A DNA stretch of 64,000 nucleotides from Mucilaginibacter corticis (GTDB lineage Bacteria > Bacteroidota > Bacteroidia > Sphingobacteriales > Sphingobacteriaceae), in the NCBI RefSeq assembly GCF_007558865.1, contig NZ_VLPK01000002.1:372001-436000 (forward strand), written 5' to 3'. The translations under genes and the position numbers were made by a program. Shown here piece after piece: positions 28,933 through 37,807 of the stretch (position 1 is its first letter; the number at the start of each line of letters is the position of its first letter). A model generated the notes under the pieces. It was not told the DNA's origin, searched no databases, and worked only from the letters and a program-made list of their open reading frames with translations.

Positions 28933-28958
28933 TAACAGCAAAGACTCAATAGATAATC

Positions 28959-30200
28959 ATGAAAAATATTAAACTATTATTATGCACAGCTATAATTGGG
29001 GGGCTTTTACAGCACACAAGCGCCCAGTCTGTAAGTACAGGCAAGCCATTTACCATTAAGGGTGTAGTAACAGGTGCTAAGGTTGATTCTGCAACGCTTT
29101 ATTATGAAGGCGAGGGCGGAAAGTATATGCACCAAACAGTGCCGGTTAAGAACAATCAATTTACGCTTACCGGCAATATTCCGCATGCGGTGAGTTCACG
29201 GATCATTTTTAAGAAGACAAAAGAGGTGATCCCGCGCGAAAAACAGGAAGAGCGTATGCGTGAGTTTTATATTGAACCGGGTATGATGATCCTAAAAGGC
29301 GATCCTGTTAATGTAAAGACCCTAATAATGACCGGATCAAAAACGCAAACAGAGTATGAAGCGTTGAACAGCAAGATTGAATCTATCCGACTGGAAGAAA
29401 AACCACTTGAGGCAAAATATATGAAGGCGAATGAGGAATATATGAATGCCGAAAAAAATAAAAAGTCTGCAGCTGTATTAGACTCACTAAAATATATTGC
29501 CGCGGATATACATGACCAGTTTGAACCATACAATGCCCGGATCAAGAGAGATACGTATAAGTTCTTTACTGAGCATCCAAACTCTTATGTTACACTTAAT
29601 ATGATGAGATATTATGTTTCAAGCATGAGCCTGGATTCGGCTAAGCAGATTTATAACGCTTTTAACAGCGAATTAAAAGCCACACCGGATGCGCGTGATA
29701 TTGACGAACATATTAAACAGATCGAAGCCGGTTCGCCGGGAGCGATAGCACCGTTGTTTACAAAAACAGATATCAACGGTAAAGCACTTTCACTGGCTGA
29801 TTTTAAAGGAAAATACGTCATGCTTGATTTTTGGGCAAGCTGGTGTGTGCCCTGTCGCAAAAGCAACCCTCATATGATCGAGCTTTACAATAAATACAAA
29901 GCCAAGGGCTTTGATGTTATTGGCATAGCTGATGATGACAGGAAGATTGCTGTCTGGAATGCAGCCGTGGCTAAAGATGGTGTAGGGATATGGCACAATG
30001 TATTACGCGGCCTGGACATGGATAAGATCATGAAAAATATTAAAAATCCGGAAGACCTTGATCAGCAATACGGAATAGCATCTATCCCCACAAAAATATT
30101 AATTGGCCCCGACGGAAAAATATTAGGCCGATATGGTGATAGTTACGGCGGGACCGAAGAAGATATGGATAAAATGCTGGCCTCAATTTTTGATAAATAG
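28959..30200 (+). CDS. TlpA-like periplasmic thioredoxin (WCVPC), second locus
   Basis: Protein of 413 residues: signal peptide 1-22 (HTSA-Q), DUF4369-type domain (about 30-125), a long charged helical linker (about 125-215) and a thioredoxin domain with WCVPC (Cys296, Cys299) and cis-proline IASIPTK. WCVPC is also the motif of Bradyrhizobium TlpA. It is 26 bp after the previous TlpA-like gene, so co-transcribed. A 30-residue insertion lies between the active site and the cis-proline. Confidence 0.9.
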   Translation: MKNIKLLLCTAIIGGLLQHTSAQSVSTGKPFTIKGVVTGAKVDSATLYYEGEGGKYMHQTVPVKNNQFTLTGNIPHAVSSRIIFKKTKEVIPREKQEERMREFYIEPGMMILKGDPVNVKTLIMTGSKTQTEYEALNSKIESIRLEEKPLEAKYMKANEEYMNAEKNKKSAAVLDSLKYIAADIHDQFEPYNARIKRDTYKFFTEHPNSYVTLNMMRYYVSSMSLDSAKQIYNAFNSELKATPDARDIDEHIKQIEAGSPGAIAPLFTKTDINGKALSLADFKGKYVMLDFWASWCVPCRKSNPHMIELYNKYKAKGFDVIGIADDDRKIAVWNAAVAKDGVGIWHNVLRGLDMDKIMKNIKNPEDLDQQYGIASIPTKILIGPDGKILGRYGDSYGGTEEDMDKMLASIFDK

Positions 30201-30389
30201 ATTTGCCGCGATTTTTAATGAGTTGCATGGCTGAAAAAAAATATAATAAATACTATACAGATGCATCAAAAACTGTAAATAATCAGCTAAAAACAGGAAT
30301 CAGCAAAGAATTTACGGATTTGGCGTAATTGATTGTATTTAATACCTGTTTTGTTGAGCTTTATAAATGCTAATATTAATTTAAAAAAA

Positions 30390-31532
30390 ATGAAAAACAT
30401 TAAACTGGTTTTAGGAGCTGTTACAGCTATCATATTTCCTTCGGTGCTATTGGCGCAATCATCTTCTTATACACTAAATGGTAAGGTGGCACAGTTACCG
30501 GCGACAGCGAAAGCTTACCTGATGTATAGTAATGAAACGGCAAGGCAGACAGATTCAACAACAATAGTTAACGGCGCCTTTGCCTTTAAAGGTACTTTAA
30601 GCGCACCTAAAAGCGCTTATCTGATCATCAATAAAAAAGGTACCGGTATCCGCTCAAACGATATTGGTTATATTGAACTATATCTTGAACCCGGTAAAAT
30701 CTCTGTGGTTAGCCCTGACTCGATTAACAATGCGAAAGTTACCGGTGGCCCGGTAAATGCCGATAATGCCAAATTAAAAACAGCATTAACGTCTGTAACT
30801 GCAAAAATGGACGCGCTGAATAAAGACTACCAGGCAGCATCGCCAGAACAAAGAAAAACAAAAGAGTTTAATGACGATATTGAGAAGCGAAGCAACCTGA
30901 TTGAAAAAGAACAGAAAGAAGTTTATCTGGAGTTTATAAAAGCAAACCCTAATTCGGTAATGAGCCTTTTTGCTTTGAAAAACTATGCCGGTTCTGTACC
31001 TGACGTTGCTGATGTTGAGCCGGTTTATAACTCGCTATCAGCAAGTGTACGGTCAACCAAAATGGGTGTTGATTATGCGGCAGAGCTTACCAAGTTGAAG
31101 AAAACTGCTGTTGGCGCTGTAGCGCCTGATTTTACCCAGGCAGATACTGCAGGTAAAGCAGTATCACTACATGATTATAAAGGCAAATATGTTTTAGTTG
31201 ATTTTTGGGCAAGCTGGTGCGGGCCATGCCGTGCCGAAAACCCAAATGTTGTTGCTGCATTTAATACCTATAAAACCAAAGGGTTTAATATAATAGGCGT
31301 ATCGCTTGATCAGCCGGGAGCAAAAGAAAAATGGTTAAAGGCTATCCATGATGATCATTTAACCTGGACACAGGTATCAGATCTTAAGTTTTGGAAAAAC
31401 GACGTTGCTCAACTATACGCAGTACAGGCAATACCGCAAAATTTCCTTGTAGGCCCTGATGGAAAGATCGTTGCTAAGAACCTGCGTGGCGATGATCTTA
31501 ACAATAAGCTCAAGGAATTATTTGATAAATAA
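30390..31532 (+). CDS. TlpA-like periplasmic thioredoxin (WCGPC), second locus
   Basis: Protein of 380 residues from ATG 30390; the longer frame from 30333 puts residues before a good signal peptide (MKNIKLVLGA to LLA-Q). DUF4369-type domain (about 23-125), coiled-coil-like linker and thioredoxin domain with WCGPC (Cys277, Cys280) and cis-proline VQAIPQN. Its last 110 residues resemble the 15187 protein most (RAENPNV, LRGDDLNNKLKEL against LRGVMLENKLKEL). The 189-bp gap to the previous gene could hold a separate promoter. Confidence 0.9.
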   Translation: MKNIKLVLGAVTAIIFPSVLLAQSSSYTLNGKVAQLPATAKAYLMYSNETARQTDSTTIVNGAFAFKGTLSAPKSAYLIINKKGTGIRSNDIGYIELYLEPGKISVVSPDSINNAKVTGGPVNADNAKLKTALTSVTAKMDALNKDYQAASPEQRKTKEFNDDIEKRSNLIEKEQKEVYLEFIKANPNSVMSLFALKNYAGSVPDVADVEPVYNSLSASVRSTKMGVDYAAELTKLKKTAVGAVAPDFTQADTAGKAVSLHDYKGKYVLVDFWASWCGPCRAENPNVVAAFNTYKTKGFNIIGVSLDQPGAKEKWLKAIHDDHLTWTQVSDLKFWKNDVAQLYAVQAIPQNFLVGPDGKIVAKNLRGDDLNNKLKELFDK

Positions 31533-31542
31533 TTCGCTCTTA

Positions 31543-31576
31543 AAAAGAGGCTGTATCGCCATGATCAGCCTCTTTT
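31543..31576. terminator. Bidirectional terminator at the end of the second SusCD locus
   Basis: AAAAGAGGCTG (31543-31553) pairs with CAGCCTCTTTT (31566-31576). It lies between the convergent TlpA-like and aromatic hydroxylase genes and overlaps the stop of the latter. Confidence 0.8.
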
Positions 31577-33212
31577 AACCAATTAATCTTAAGCCATCCC
31601 AAATAAGTTTACACAGTTCGGGCTCGTTATTGGCTTTTTCTCTAAGATATGCTTCAATTTCCGGGTTAGGTGATAGTTCAAGCAATTCTAATGCGCAGAG
31701 CCAGTCGTCGTATTTTTTTAATTGATCCCAGATGTAATTCAGGTTTTCAGTTCCGGTCGGATTCTCGCGGAAGAAACGCACCTGGCGGTAAAGTTCATGG
31801 AGCGCCAATTGCTGCTCGTTATAAACAGGCTGATGTGTTGTTGTTTTTGGGATATAGACGCTTTCTTCGAAACTATCTTTATCGGCAGCTCCGCTATAAA
31901 CGGATACAATATGTTCACCTATGGCCATGTCATAACTGCCCCAATCAGGGTGGAAAAGTGTCGCCCCGTCTGCCGATGTAACCGTGCAGTTATCAAAGCT
32001 TATCAAGTATTCGGAAATGTGATGTACAATACCTTTTAACGTTATTCCACTTTCAAAACTGAGCTGTACTGTATTGCCTACTTTAATGGCCTTGTCAGAA
32101 CTGAATTTGCCAAATGGCGAGCTAAAACCATCCTTATGGTAATCTTTGCCATGGCCGGGTAATTGTTTGTTGTTTACGGCCAATGCTACAGGGCCGGTCA
32201 TCCGGATAAAACCGTCGTTAAATTGGGTTAAGGTGCCGGAAACTTGCAATCCGGAACTATAAACTATCGTGCATGTGTTTTTGCTATCCAGCGCTTTTTG
32301 CAAACCATTTGTTCCGCCAGTCCTGAAAGCCATTTGAGCTGCAAATGCTTCTAATACATCAATCAGGTTTTGAAAATTGGGTGTGACGAATAATTGTTGC
32401 TGTGGCTGGGTGATATCAAAAGGATAATTCACAGCATTAGCCGTGTACCACAATTTTTTTACGTTCGGCTGCATACAACCTGCGCTTTCACCAATGGACG
32501 ACAACAAGCCTGCGCCATAGATCTTCGGATCATCCAGCGAACCTATTAGCCCGTATTCAACCGTCCACCAGTGCAGGCGGCTTAACAATGCCATTTCAGA
32601 CGGTTTCCCCATATTTTGCTGGCAAAAGGCAACCTGATCTTCTGCATTTTTAATGGATGCAGATTCTGCATTTGGCATCTCCTTTAAAATGGATAATGCG
32701 CGGATAGCTTCATAAAGTTCATAATCTTGCGCCGAATACATGGCTTTAGCGCCAATTGACCCAAAATAACTAAGGTATTGGTGATAATCAGGGTCAGCGA
32801 TGATAGGTGCATGCCCTGCAGATTCATGAATAATATCCGGCGCCGGGGTGTATTCGATATGTTTTAACTGCCTGATATCAGCGGCGATAACTAACACCCC
32901 GTAGGCCTGATATTCCATAAAGGCGGCAGGCGGGATAAACCCGTCTACAGTAACCGCGCCCCAGCCGATCTTGCCAAGCGCGTCGTTCATTTCCTGCAGG
33001 TCGGGAATATGTTCGATGGACAAGCCGGCGGCTTTCAGGCCCGGGATATAAGGGTAATAAGCAATATCTTTTAAATGGGTATAGTTCTGTCGCATTACGT
33101 AACGCCATACGGCCTGGTCTACAGGCGTATAATGCTCATAATGCTGGTCGACGATGTATTGCCGCAAATGCTTGGGCAGCGCCTTTACCCGGATATTACC
33201 AAAATCGTTCAT
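31575..33212 (-). CDS. Aromatic amino acid hydroxylase (phenylalanine 4-hydroxylase type) with long C-terminal extension
   Basis: Protein of 545 residues. The iron site is PDIIHESAGHAP (His129, His134) with Glu219 in WWTVEYGLIG; the spacing to the Glu is about 45 residues longer than in mammalian PAH, indicating an insertion. Residues up to about 300 form the catalytic domain. The last 240 residues are not a known ACT domain and look like two small beta units (IVYSSGLQVSGTL, LSFESGITLKGIV) plus a helical tail. It should convert Phe to Tyr with a pterin cofactor. Its ATG overlaps the hppD stop by one base (TAATG), so the two are translationally linked. Confidence 0.9.
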   Translation of the reverse strand: MNDFGNIRVKALPKHLRQYIVDQHYEHYTPVDQAVWRYVMRQNYTHLKDIAYYPYIPGLKAAGLSIEHIPDLQEMNDALGKIGWGAVTVDGFIPPAAFMEYQAYGVLVIAADIRQLKHIEYTPAPDIIHESAGHAPIIADPDYHQYLSYFGSIGAKAMYSAQDYELYEAIRALSILKEMPNAESASIKNAEDQVAFCQQNMGKPSEMALLSRLHWWTVEYGLIGSLDDPKIYGAGLLSSIGESAGCMQPNVKKLWYTANAVNYPFDITQPQQQLFVTPNFQNLIDVLEAFAAQMAFRTGGTNGLQKALDSKNTCTIVYSSGLQVSGTLTQFNDGFIRMTGPVALAVNNKQLPGHGKDYHKDGFSSPFGKFSSDKAIKVGNTVQLSFESGITLKGIVHHISEYLISFDNCTVTSADGATLFHPDWGSYDMAIGEHIVSVYSGAADKDSFEESVYIPKTTTHQPVYNEQQLALHELYRQVRFFRENPTGTENLNYIWDQLKKYDDWLCALELLELSPNPEIEAYLREKANNEPELCKLIWDGLRLIG

Positions 33213-34336
33213 TATAAATTACCTCTTAATTCCTGTTCGCGCTCAATAGCTTCAAAAAGTGCTTTAAAATTGCCGGCACCAAATGATTTGGCCCCTTTAC
33301 GTTGTATGATCTCAAAAAACAAAGTAGGGCGGTCTTCCACAGGTTTGGTGAAGATCTGTAATAAGTAACCTTCATCATCGCGGTCCACTAAAATACCCAG
33401 TTTCTTAAGCGGTTCAATATCCTCGTCAATCTTACCCACGCGGGCCTCTAATTCGTCATAATATGTGGTAGGTACTTTCAAAAATTCAATACCACGGCTT
33501 TGCAGGTTGGTTACTGTTTGTACAATATCATGGGTTGCCAGGGCCAGGTGTTGTACGCCTTCGCCCTCATAAAACTCTAAATATTCTTCTATCTGGCTCT
33601 TTTTCTTCCCTTCGGCAGGTTCATTTATCGGGAATTTCACAAAGCCATTGCCATTACTCATCACCTTGCTCATTAAGGCAGAGTATTCGGTAGAGATCAT
33701 TTTATCATCAAACGTCAGGATGTTTTTAAAGCCTAATACGTCTTCATAAAACTGTACCCATTCATTCATTTTATGCCAGCCTACGTTTCCTACGCAATGG
33801 TCAACGTACAGCAAACCGGTTGGCGTTGGGTTATAGGTGGTTTCCATAGGCAAATATCCCGGTAAAAAAATGCCCGAATAGTTTTTGCGTTCAATAAATA
33901 AGTGAACAGTTTCGCCATATAATTTGATACCACTGGTGCGTACCTCGCCAAATTCATCAGTAATTGTTTGCGGCTTTTGATAGGGCTTTGCACCACGCGC
34001 AGTAGTTTGCTGGTAAGCGTCATAAGCATCATCCACCCATAAGGCCAGTACTTTAACACCATCTCCGTGTTTCTTAATGTGCTCTGCGATGGGATGATCT
34101 GAATACAGGGGAGTTGTCAACACCAACCTGATCTTACCTTGCTGCAAAACGTATGAAGCCCTGTCGCGGACACCGGTTTCAGGCCCTGCATAGGCAAGAT
34201 CCTGAAAGCCAAATGCTGTTTTATAGTAATGGGCCGCTTGTTTTGCGTTACCAACATAAAATTCAACGTAGTCGGTACCGTTTAAGGGCAGAAAATCTGT
34301 ACCTGTATTTTTTTCAATGACTGTTTGTGTTTCCAT
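33212..34336 (-). CDS. hppD: 4-hydroxyphenylpyruvate dioxygenase
   Basis: Protein of 374 residues with two vicinal-oxygen-chelate halves. The iron ligands are His180 (LLYVDHCVGNV), His263 (GVQHLALATHD) and Glu342 (LFFEIIQRKGA), and the C-terminal gate helix GAGNFKALFEAIEREQ is typical. It turns 4-hydroxyphenylpyruvate into homogentisate. It is the fourth gene of the operon, 6 bp after homogentisate dioxygenase. Confidence 0.96.
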   Translation of the reverse strand: METQTVIEKNTGTDFLPLNGTDYVEFYVGNAKQAAHYYKTAFGFQDLAYAGPETGVRDRASYVLQQGKIRLVLTTPLYSDHPIAEHIKKHGDGVKVLALWVDDAYDAYQQTTARGAKPYQKPQTITDEFGEVRTSGIKLYGETVHLFIERKNYSGIFLPGYLPMETTYNPTPTGLLYVDHCVGNVGWHKMNEWVQFYEDVLGFKNILTFDDKMISTEYSALMSKVMSNGNGFVKFPINEPAEGKKKSQIEEYLEFYEGEGVQHLALATHDIVQTVTNLQSRGIEFLKVPTTYYDELEARVGKIDEDIEPLKKLGILVDRDDEGYLLQIFTKPVEDRPTLFFEIIQRKGAKSFGAGNFKALFEAIEREQELRGNL

Positions 34337-34342
34337 AATAGG

Positions 34343-35500
34343 TTATGCTAACCAGCTTTTATAATAATTTTCATCTTCAATTGTTAAGGCATCTTCCGTC
34401 AGCATTAACGGGCGGAAAGGGTCAATCATGACGGCCAATTCTTCTGTCGCTTCTTTACCGATAGATTTTTCTACCGAACCGGGCGCAGGGCCATGCGGGA
34501 TACCGCCGGGATGCAGGGTGATTTGGCCCCTTACTACATTTTTACGGCTCATAAAATCACCGTCGACATAATATAATACTTCATCACTGTCAACATTACT
34601 ATGGTTATAAGGCGCGGGGATAGACAGCGGATGGTAATCAAATTTGCGTGGTACAAAGGAGCAGATCACGAAATTATTCCCCTCGAAGGTTTGGTGCACC
34701 GGCGGCGGTTGGTGCAGGCGGCCGGTGATGGGTTCAAAATCATGAATTGAAAAAGCCCAGGGATAATGAAAACCATCCCAGCCCACAAAATCAAAAGGGT
34801 GGGTGCCATAAATATAGGGGTAGATCAATCCTTGTTTTTTTATCAGGATCTTAAAATCGCCACGCACGTCATGTGTTTCCAGGTTTTCAGGCCTGCGGAT
34901 ATCGCGCTCACAATAGGGTGAATGTTCCATTAACTGGCCTGCCGAATTTAGATAGCGCTTAGGCGGGCGGATAGGGCTAAAGCTCTCAATAATAAACAGG
35001 CGATTTTGATCATTGTCAAATTCTACCTGGTAAATCGTTCCCCTCGGTATGATCAAATAATCGCCATAAGCAAATTTAAGTTTGCCATAACCTGTGTGCA
35101 GTGTTCCAGAGCCTTCATGTATAAAGACAACTTCGTCGGCCTGGCTGTTTTTATAAAAATAATCGGTCGTTGAATTGCGCGGCGCCGCCAATGAGATGTG
35201 TAGGTCGCCGTTTACCAGCACCGGTTTGCGGCTTTGCAGGTAATCATCCTCCGGCTTAATATTAAACCCGATCAGGCTGGTATGCTTCAAATGTTTTTCG
35301 CGCGCTATCTTTGGCTCAACCGAATACGGCTCGCCCAGGGCTTTTACCAAAGTTGGCGGGTAATTGTGGTACACCAGCGAATAAACGCTGGAGAATCCTT
35401 CTGTCGATACCAGTTCTTCTGCGTATAAACTACCATCAGGCTTCCTGAATTGGGTATGCCTTTTGTGCGGGATCATCCCTAAAGTGTGGTAACTTGGCAT
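34343..35500 (-). CDS. hmgA: Homogentisate 1,2-dioxygenase
   Basis: Protein of 385 residues, shorter than the usual 430 or so. The cupin parts with HEGSGTLHTGYG and HPGGIPHGPAPG, and the iron-site region near the C terminus, are recognisable. It opens the ring of homogentisate to maleylacetoacetate. One base separates it from the flavin reductase gene upstream, confirming a tight operon. Confidence 0.93.
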   Translation of the reverse strand: MPSYHTLGMIPHKRHTQFRKPDGSLYAEELVSTEGFSSVYSLVYHNYPPTLVKALGEPYSVEPKIAREKHLKHTSLIGFNIKPEDDYLQSRKPVLVNGDLHISLAAPRNSTTDYFYKNSQADEVVFIHEGSGTLHTGYGKLKFAYGDYLIIPRGTIYQVEFDNDQNRLFIIESFSPIRPPKRYLNSAGQLMEHSPYCERDIRRPENLETHDVRGDFKILIKKQGLIYPYIYGTHPFDFVGWDGFHYPWAFSIHDFEPITGRLHQPPPVHQTFEGNNFVICSFVPRKFDYHPLSIPAPYNHSNVDSDEVLYYVDGDFMSRKNVVRGQITLHPGGIPHGPAPGSVEKSIGKEATEELAVMIDPFRPLMLTEDALTIEDENYYKSWLA

Positions 35501-35501
35501 A

Positions 35502-36116
35502 TTATATCGGTTTTTTTAATTCAAATAAATCTGTAGTGCGGCAATACCAGTCGGCACCCATGCGTGCCACCAGGTCAAAGTTTTGCTGTACTACTTTACC
35601 ATCATCATCAAATAACTTTTCATTAAAATGCAATTGTTCTACCTCGGCAATAACTAAGTTGCCCGCGCCGGGGCCGGTACCCAATGGCATAATGTGTTTT
35701 ACCCTACATTCCAATTGCACCGGCGATTCGGCTACCCGTGGAGGCCTAACAACAACTGACGGAACAGGGGTTAAGCCTGCCTCATTAAATTCATTAATGC
35801 CTTTTGCATATTCCGCACTGGTTTGGTTCACTTTAGTTACCATAGCATAATCAACCATGTTCACCACGCATTCGCGGACTTCATAAAGGTTATCCAACGT
35901 GTGCTTTGTGGTATTATCACGTACCCGCCGCGACGGAGAGAAGATCACTACCGGCGGATTAGCGCTAAACAAATTAAAAAAGCTAAAAGGGCTCAGGTTA
36001 ACCTTTCCATCACGGTCTATGGTAGAGACCAACGCAATGGGCCTGGGCGCAACAGCGTGCTGCAAATAATTATGCACTTGTGCTACCGATAGTTCGCTGG
36101 CCTTAAAGCTTTTCAT
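35502..36116 (-). CDS. Flavin reductase-like (DIM6/NTAB) FMN-binding protein
   Basis: Protein of 204 residues with the split-barrel flavin fold: VAPRPIALVSTIDRDGKVNLSPFSFF near the N terminus (FMN contact) and a later PVQLECRV strand. It is translationally coupled: its start overlaps the end of the fumarylacetoacetase-like gene by 14 bp, and hmgA follows by 1 bp. None of the known steps from Phe to fumarate and acetoacetate needs a flavin reductase, so its place in the pathway is unclear. It may act on a side product or serve cofactor recycling. Confidence 0.85.
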   Translation of the reverse strand: MKSFKASELSVAQVHNYLQHAVAPRPIALVSTIDRDGKVNLSPFSFFNLFSANPPVVIFSPSRRVRDNTTKHTLDNLYEVRECVVNMVDYAMVTKVNQTSAEYAKGINEFNEAGLTPVPSVVVRPPRVAESPVQLECRVKHIMPLGTGPGAGNLVIAEVEQLHFNEKLFDDDGKVVQQNFDLVARMGADWYCRTTDLFELKKPI

Positions 36117-37005
36117 AAATTTTCTTTTGCTGTAATATCGACCAGTCGGTTTGTTCTGCTAAAATGGTGTTCGTCAATTCGCCCAATCCTGTGATCTTCA
36201 TCGTTATTTCATCGCCCGCCTGTAGCCATTGTTCTTTATAAGCCGGGTCATTCAATTTACCAGTGCCGTTCAGTTCAAGGAAACAACCTGTACCTACCGT
36301 CCCCGACCCGATCACATCGCCGGGGTATAGATCGGCACCGTATGATGCCCGTTCTATAATTTCTGCAAAGGTCCAATCCATATCAGCCATATTACCGCGC
36401 GATACCTCGATGCCATTAACCTCGCAGGTCATTTCTAAATTATAGCTATTACCGGTATGTCCGGCTTTGGGCGCAATCTTGTAAGCCTCGAGTTCATCAG
36501 GGGTAACCAGCCAAGGGCCAAGTACGGTCGCGAAGTCTTTTCCTTTAGCAGGTCCCAAATTCAGTAACATCTCTTCCATTTGTAAGGTGCGGGCACTAAG
36601 ATCATTCATGATCATATAGCCTTTTATATAACTGTCCGCATCAGCCACTTTAATGTTTTTGCCGTGTTTACCGATAACTATAGCCACCTCCAGTTCAAAA
36701 TCCAATTTTTCAAAGTGGTCAGGCATGCAATAAACCGGGCCCGGGCCATAAATGGCATTATGATTAGTAAAATAAAAGATAGGATATTGGTCAAACTCCG
36801 GTATCATAGCCAGCCCGCGGTTGCGCCTTGCTGACGCAACATGTTGCCGGAAGGCATAGCCGTCACGAATAGAATTTGGCCTGGGCACAGCTGCCAACAG
36901 TTTATAATCGCTCACTTCGGCGCCATTATGCAAATCATAAAGTTTGCCGTTTAATAACCTTCCTTCAAGGATGTGTCCGTTGTGTTGATAGCTGACCAGT
37001 CTCAT
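36103..37005 (-). CDS. Fumarylacetoacetate hydrolase family protein
   Basis: Protein of 300 residues with the FAH C-terminal-type domain: FYFTNHNAIYGPG, then KLDFELEVAIVIGKHG (metal-binding acidic residues) and YPGDVIGSGTVGTG. It is the short family form rather than the 420-residue fumarylacetoacetase. In this operon it should hydrolyse fumarylacetoacetate, or possibly maleylacetoacetate, since no maleylacetoacetate isomerase gene is present in the window. First gene of the five-gene minus-strand operon. Confidence 0.9.
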   Translation of the reverse strand: MRLVSYQHNGHILEGRLLNGKLYDLHNGAEVSDYKLLAAVPRPNSIRDGYAFRQHVASARRNRGLAMIPEFDQYPIFYFTNHNAIYGPGPVYCMPDHFEKLDFELEVAIVIGKHGKNIKVADADSYIKGYMIMNDLSARTLQMEEMLLNLGPAKGKDFATVLGPWLVTPDELEAYKIAPKAGHTGNSYNLEMTCEVNGIEVSRGNMADMDWTFAEIIERASYGADLYPGDVIGSGTVGTGCFLELNGTGKLNDPAYKEQWLQAGDEITMKITGLGELTNTILAEQTDWSILQQKKIYEKL

Positions 37006-37113
37006 AAGCTAAAGTTCCGGATTTGTAGGATAGAAAACATATATTGGGTAAATAATACATTTTTTGTCCTGCATTTTAATTTATATACTGGATGTTGTCC
37101 GAAAAATTGTTCT

Positions 37114-37121
37114 TAATTTTG
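37114..37121 (+). promoter_or_regulatory. Candidate -7 promoter box of the Lrp gene
   Basis: TAATTTTG matches the Bacteroidota TANNTTTG box, 22 bp before the Lrp ATG. The only upstream TTG (37095-37097) is 16 bp away, shorter than the usual 19. The TGTCCG at 37096 and CGAACA at 37129 around it form a loose dyad that could be the Lrp site. Confidence 0.35.
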
Positions 37122-37143
37122 TTTAAACCGAACAAACAACGAA

Positions 37144-37623
37144 ATGATCGATAAACTGGATCAAACTGATATTCGTATCCTGCAGTTATTACAGGAAAAC
37201 GCGAGATTGACCAATAAAGAAATTGGCGCGTTACTATATAAAAGCGCCAGCGCTGTTAATGACCGTATCCGCCGGATGCAGGATAATGGCTATATCAAAA
37301 AGTACGTAGCCGTGCTCGATTCGAAATTGATCGGTCGCGGGTTTACGGCTTTTACCCATGTACATTTAAAAGATCATGGTAAAGAGATCATTAACCATTT
37401 TGAAGAAGAGATAATTAGGCTGCCCGAGGTATTAGAATGCTATCATATGTCAGGACAATATGATTTTATCTTGAAGGTGGCAGTGAAAGACATGGATGCT
37501 TACCATTTATTCCTGATGAACCATCTATTTGAAAAGTTTTCTATCGGCTCGATAGAAAGTACTTTCGTGATGCGCGAAGCTAAGGCAGAAATGCCCTCGC
37601 CAATAATAAATTATAAAGGCTAA
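37144..37623 (+). CDS. Lrp/AsnC-family regulator, likely of the Phe/Tyr degradation operon
   Basis: Protein of 159 residues with an HTH (DIRILQLLQENARLTNKEIGALLYKSASAVNDRIRRM, about 8-45) and a RAM ligand domain (CYHMSGQYDFILKVAV, about 98-115). It is 31-38% alike by eye to the 16527 regulator. It is divergent from the homogentisate operon with 138 bp between, so control by a pathway amino acid (Phe or Tyr) is the natural guess. Confidence 0.93.
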   Translation: MIDKLDQTDIRILQLLQENARLTNKEIGALLYKSASAVNDRIRRMQDNGYIKKYVAVLDSKLIGRGFTAFTHVHLKDHGKEIINHFEEEIIRLPEVLECYHMSGQYDFILKVAVKDMDAYHLFLMNHLFEKFSIGSIESTFVMREAKAEMPSPIINYKG

Positions 37624-37694
37624 GTAATGGCTGATTTAGTTGTTTTTTTGTAGACTTAGGATAGCTTTAACTTGGTAGTAGGTTACAAACAAAG

Positions 37695-37734
37695 AAAGCG
37701 AGACAGCATCCAAAAAATGGTGGTGTCTCGCTTT
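37695..37734. terminator. Hairpin terminator beside the tRNA gene
   Basis: AAAGCGAGACA (37695-37705) and its exact complement (37724-37734), with further pairing inside. It is directly 3' of the tRNA on the minus strand, followed there by CTTTGTTTG, and can also end the Lrp transcript. Confidence 0.75.
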
Positions 37735-37735
37735 G

Positions 37736-37807
37736 TGCTCCCGACGAGATTCGAACTCATATCGATGGTACCGGAAACCATAATTCTATCCATTGAACTA
37801 CGGAAGC
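37736..37807 (-). tRNA. tRNA-Arg (anticodon CCG)
   Basis: On the minus strand the 7-bp acceptor stem GCTTCCG/CGGGAGC, D arm GTTC/GAAT, anticodon stem ATGGT/ACCAT with loop TTCCGGT, 4-nt variable loop and T arm ATGAG-TTCGAAT-CTCGT all fold normally. The anticodon is CCG, reading CGG (Arg). The 3' CCA is not encoded. Length 72 nt. Confidence 0.95.

Noticed and set aside
8131..31532. Genomic island or mobile element
   Set aside because: No integrase, transposase, direct-repeat ends or tRNA junction were found at the borders; codon use looks like the neighbours. Tandem duplication within the lineage explains the two loci.
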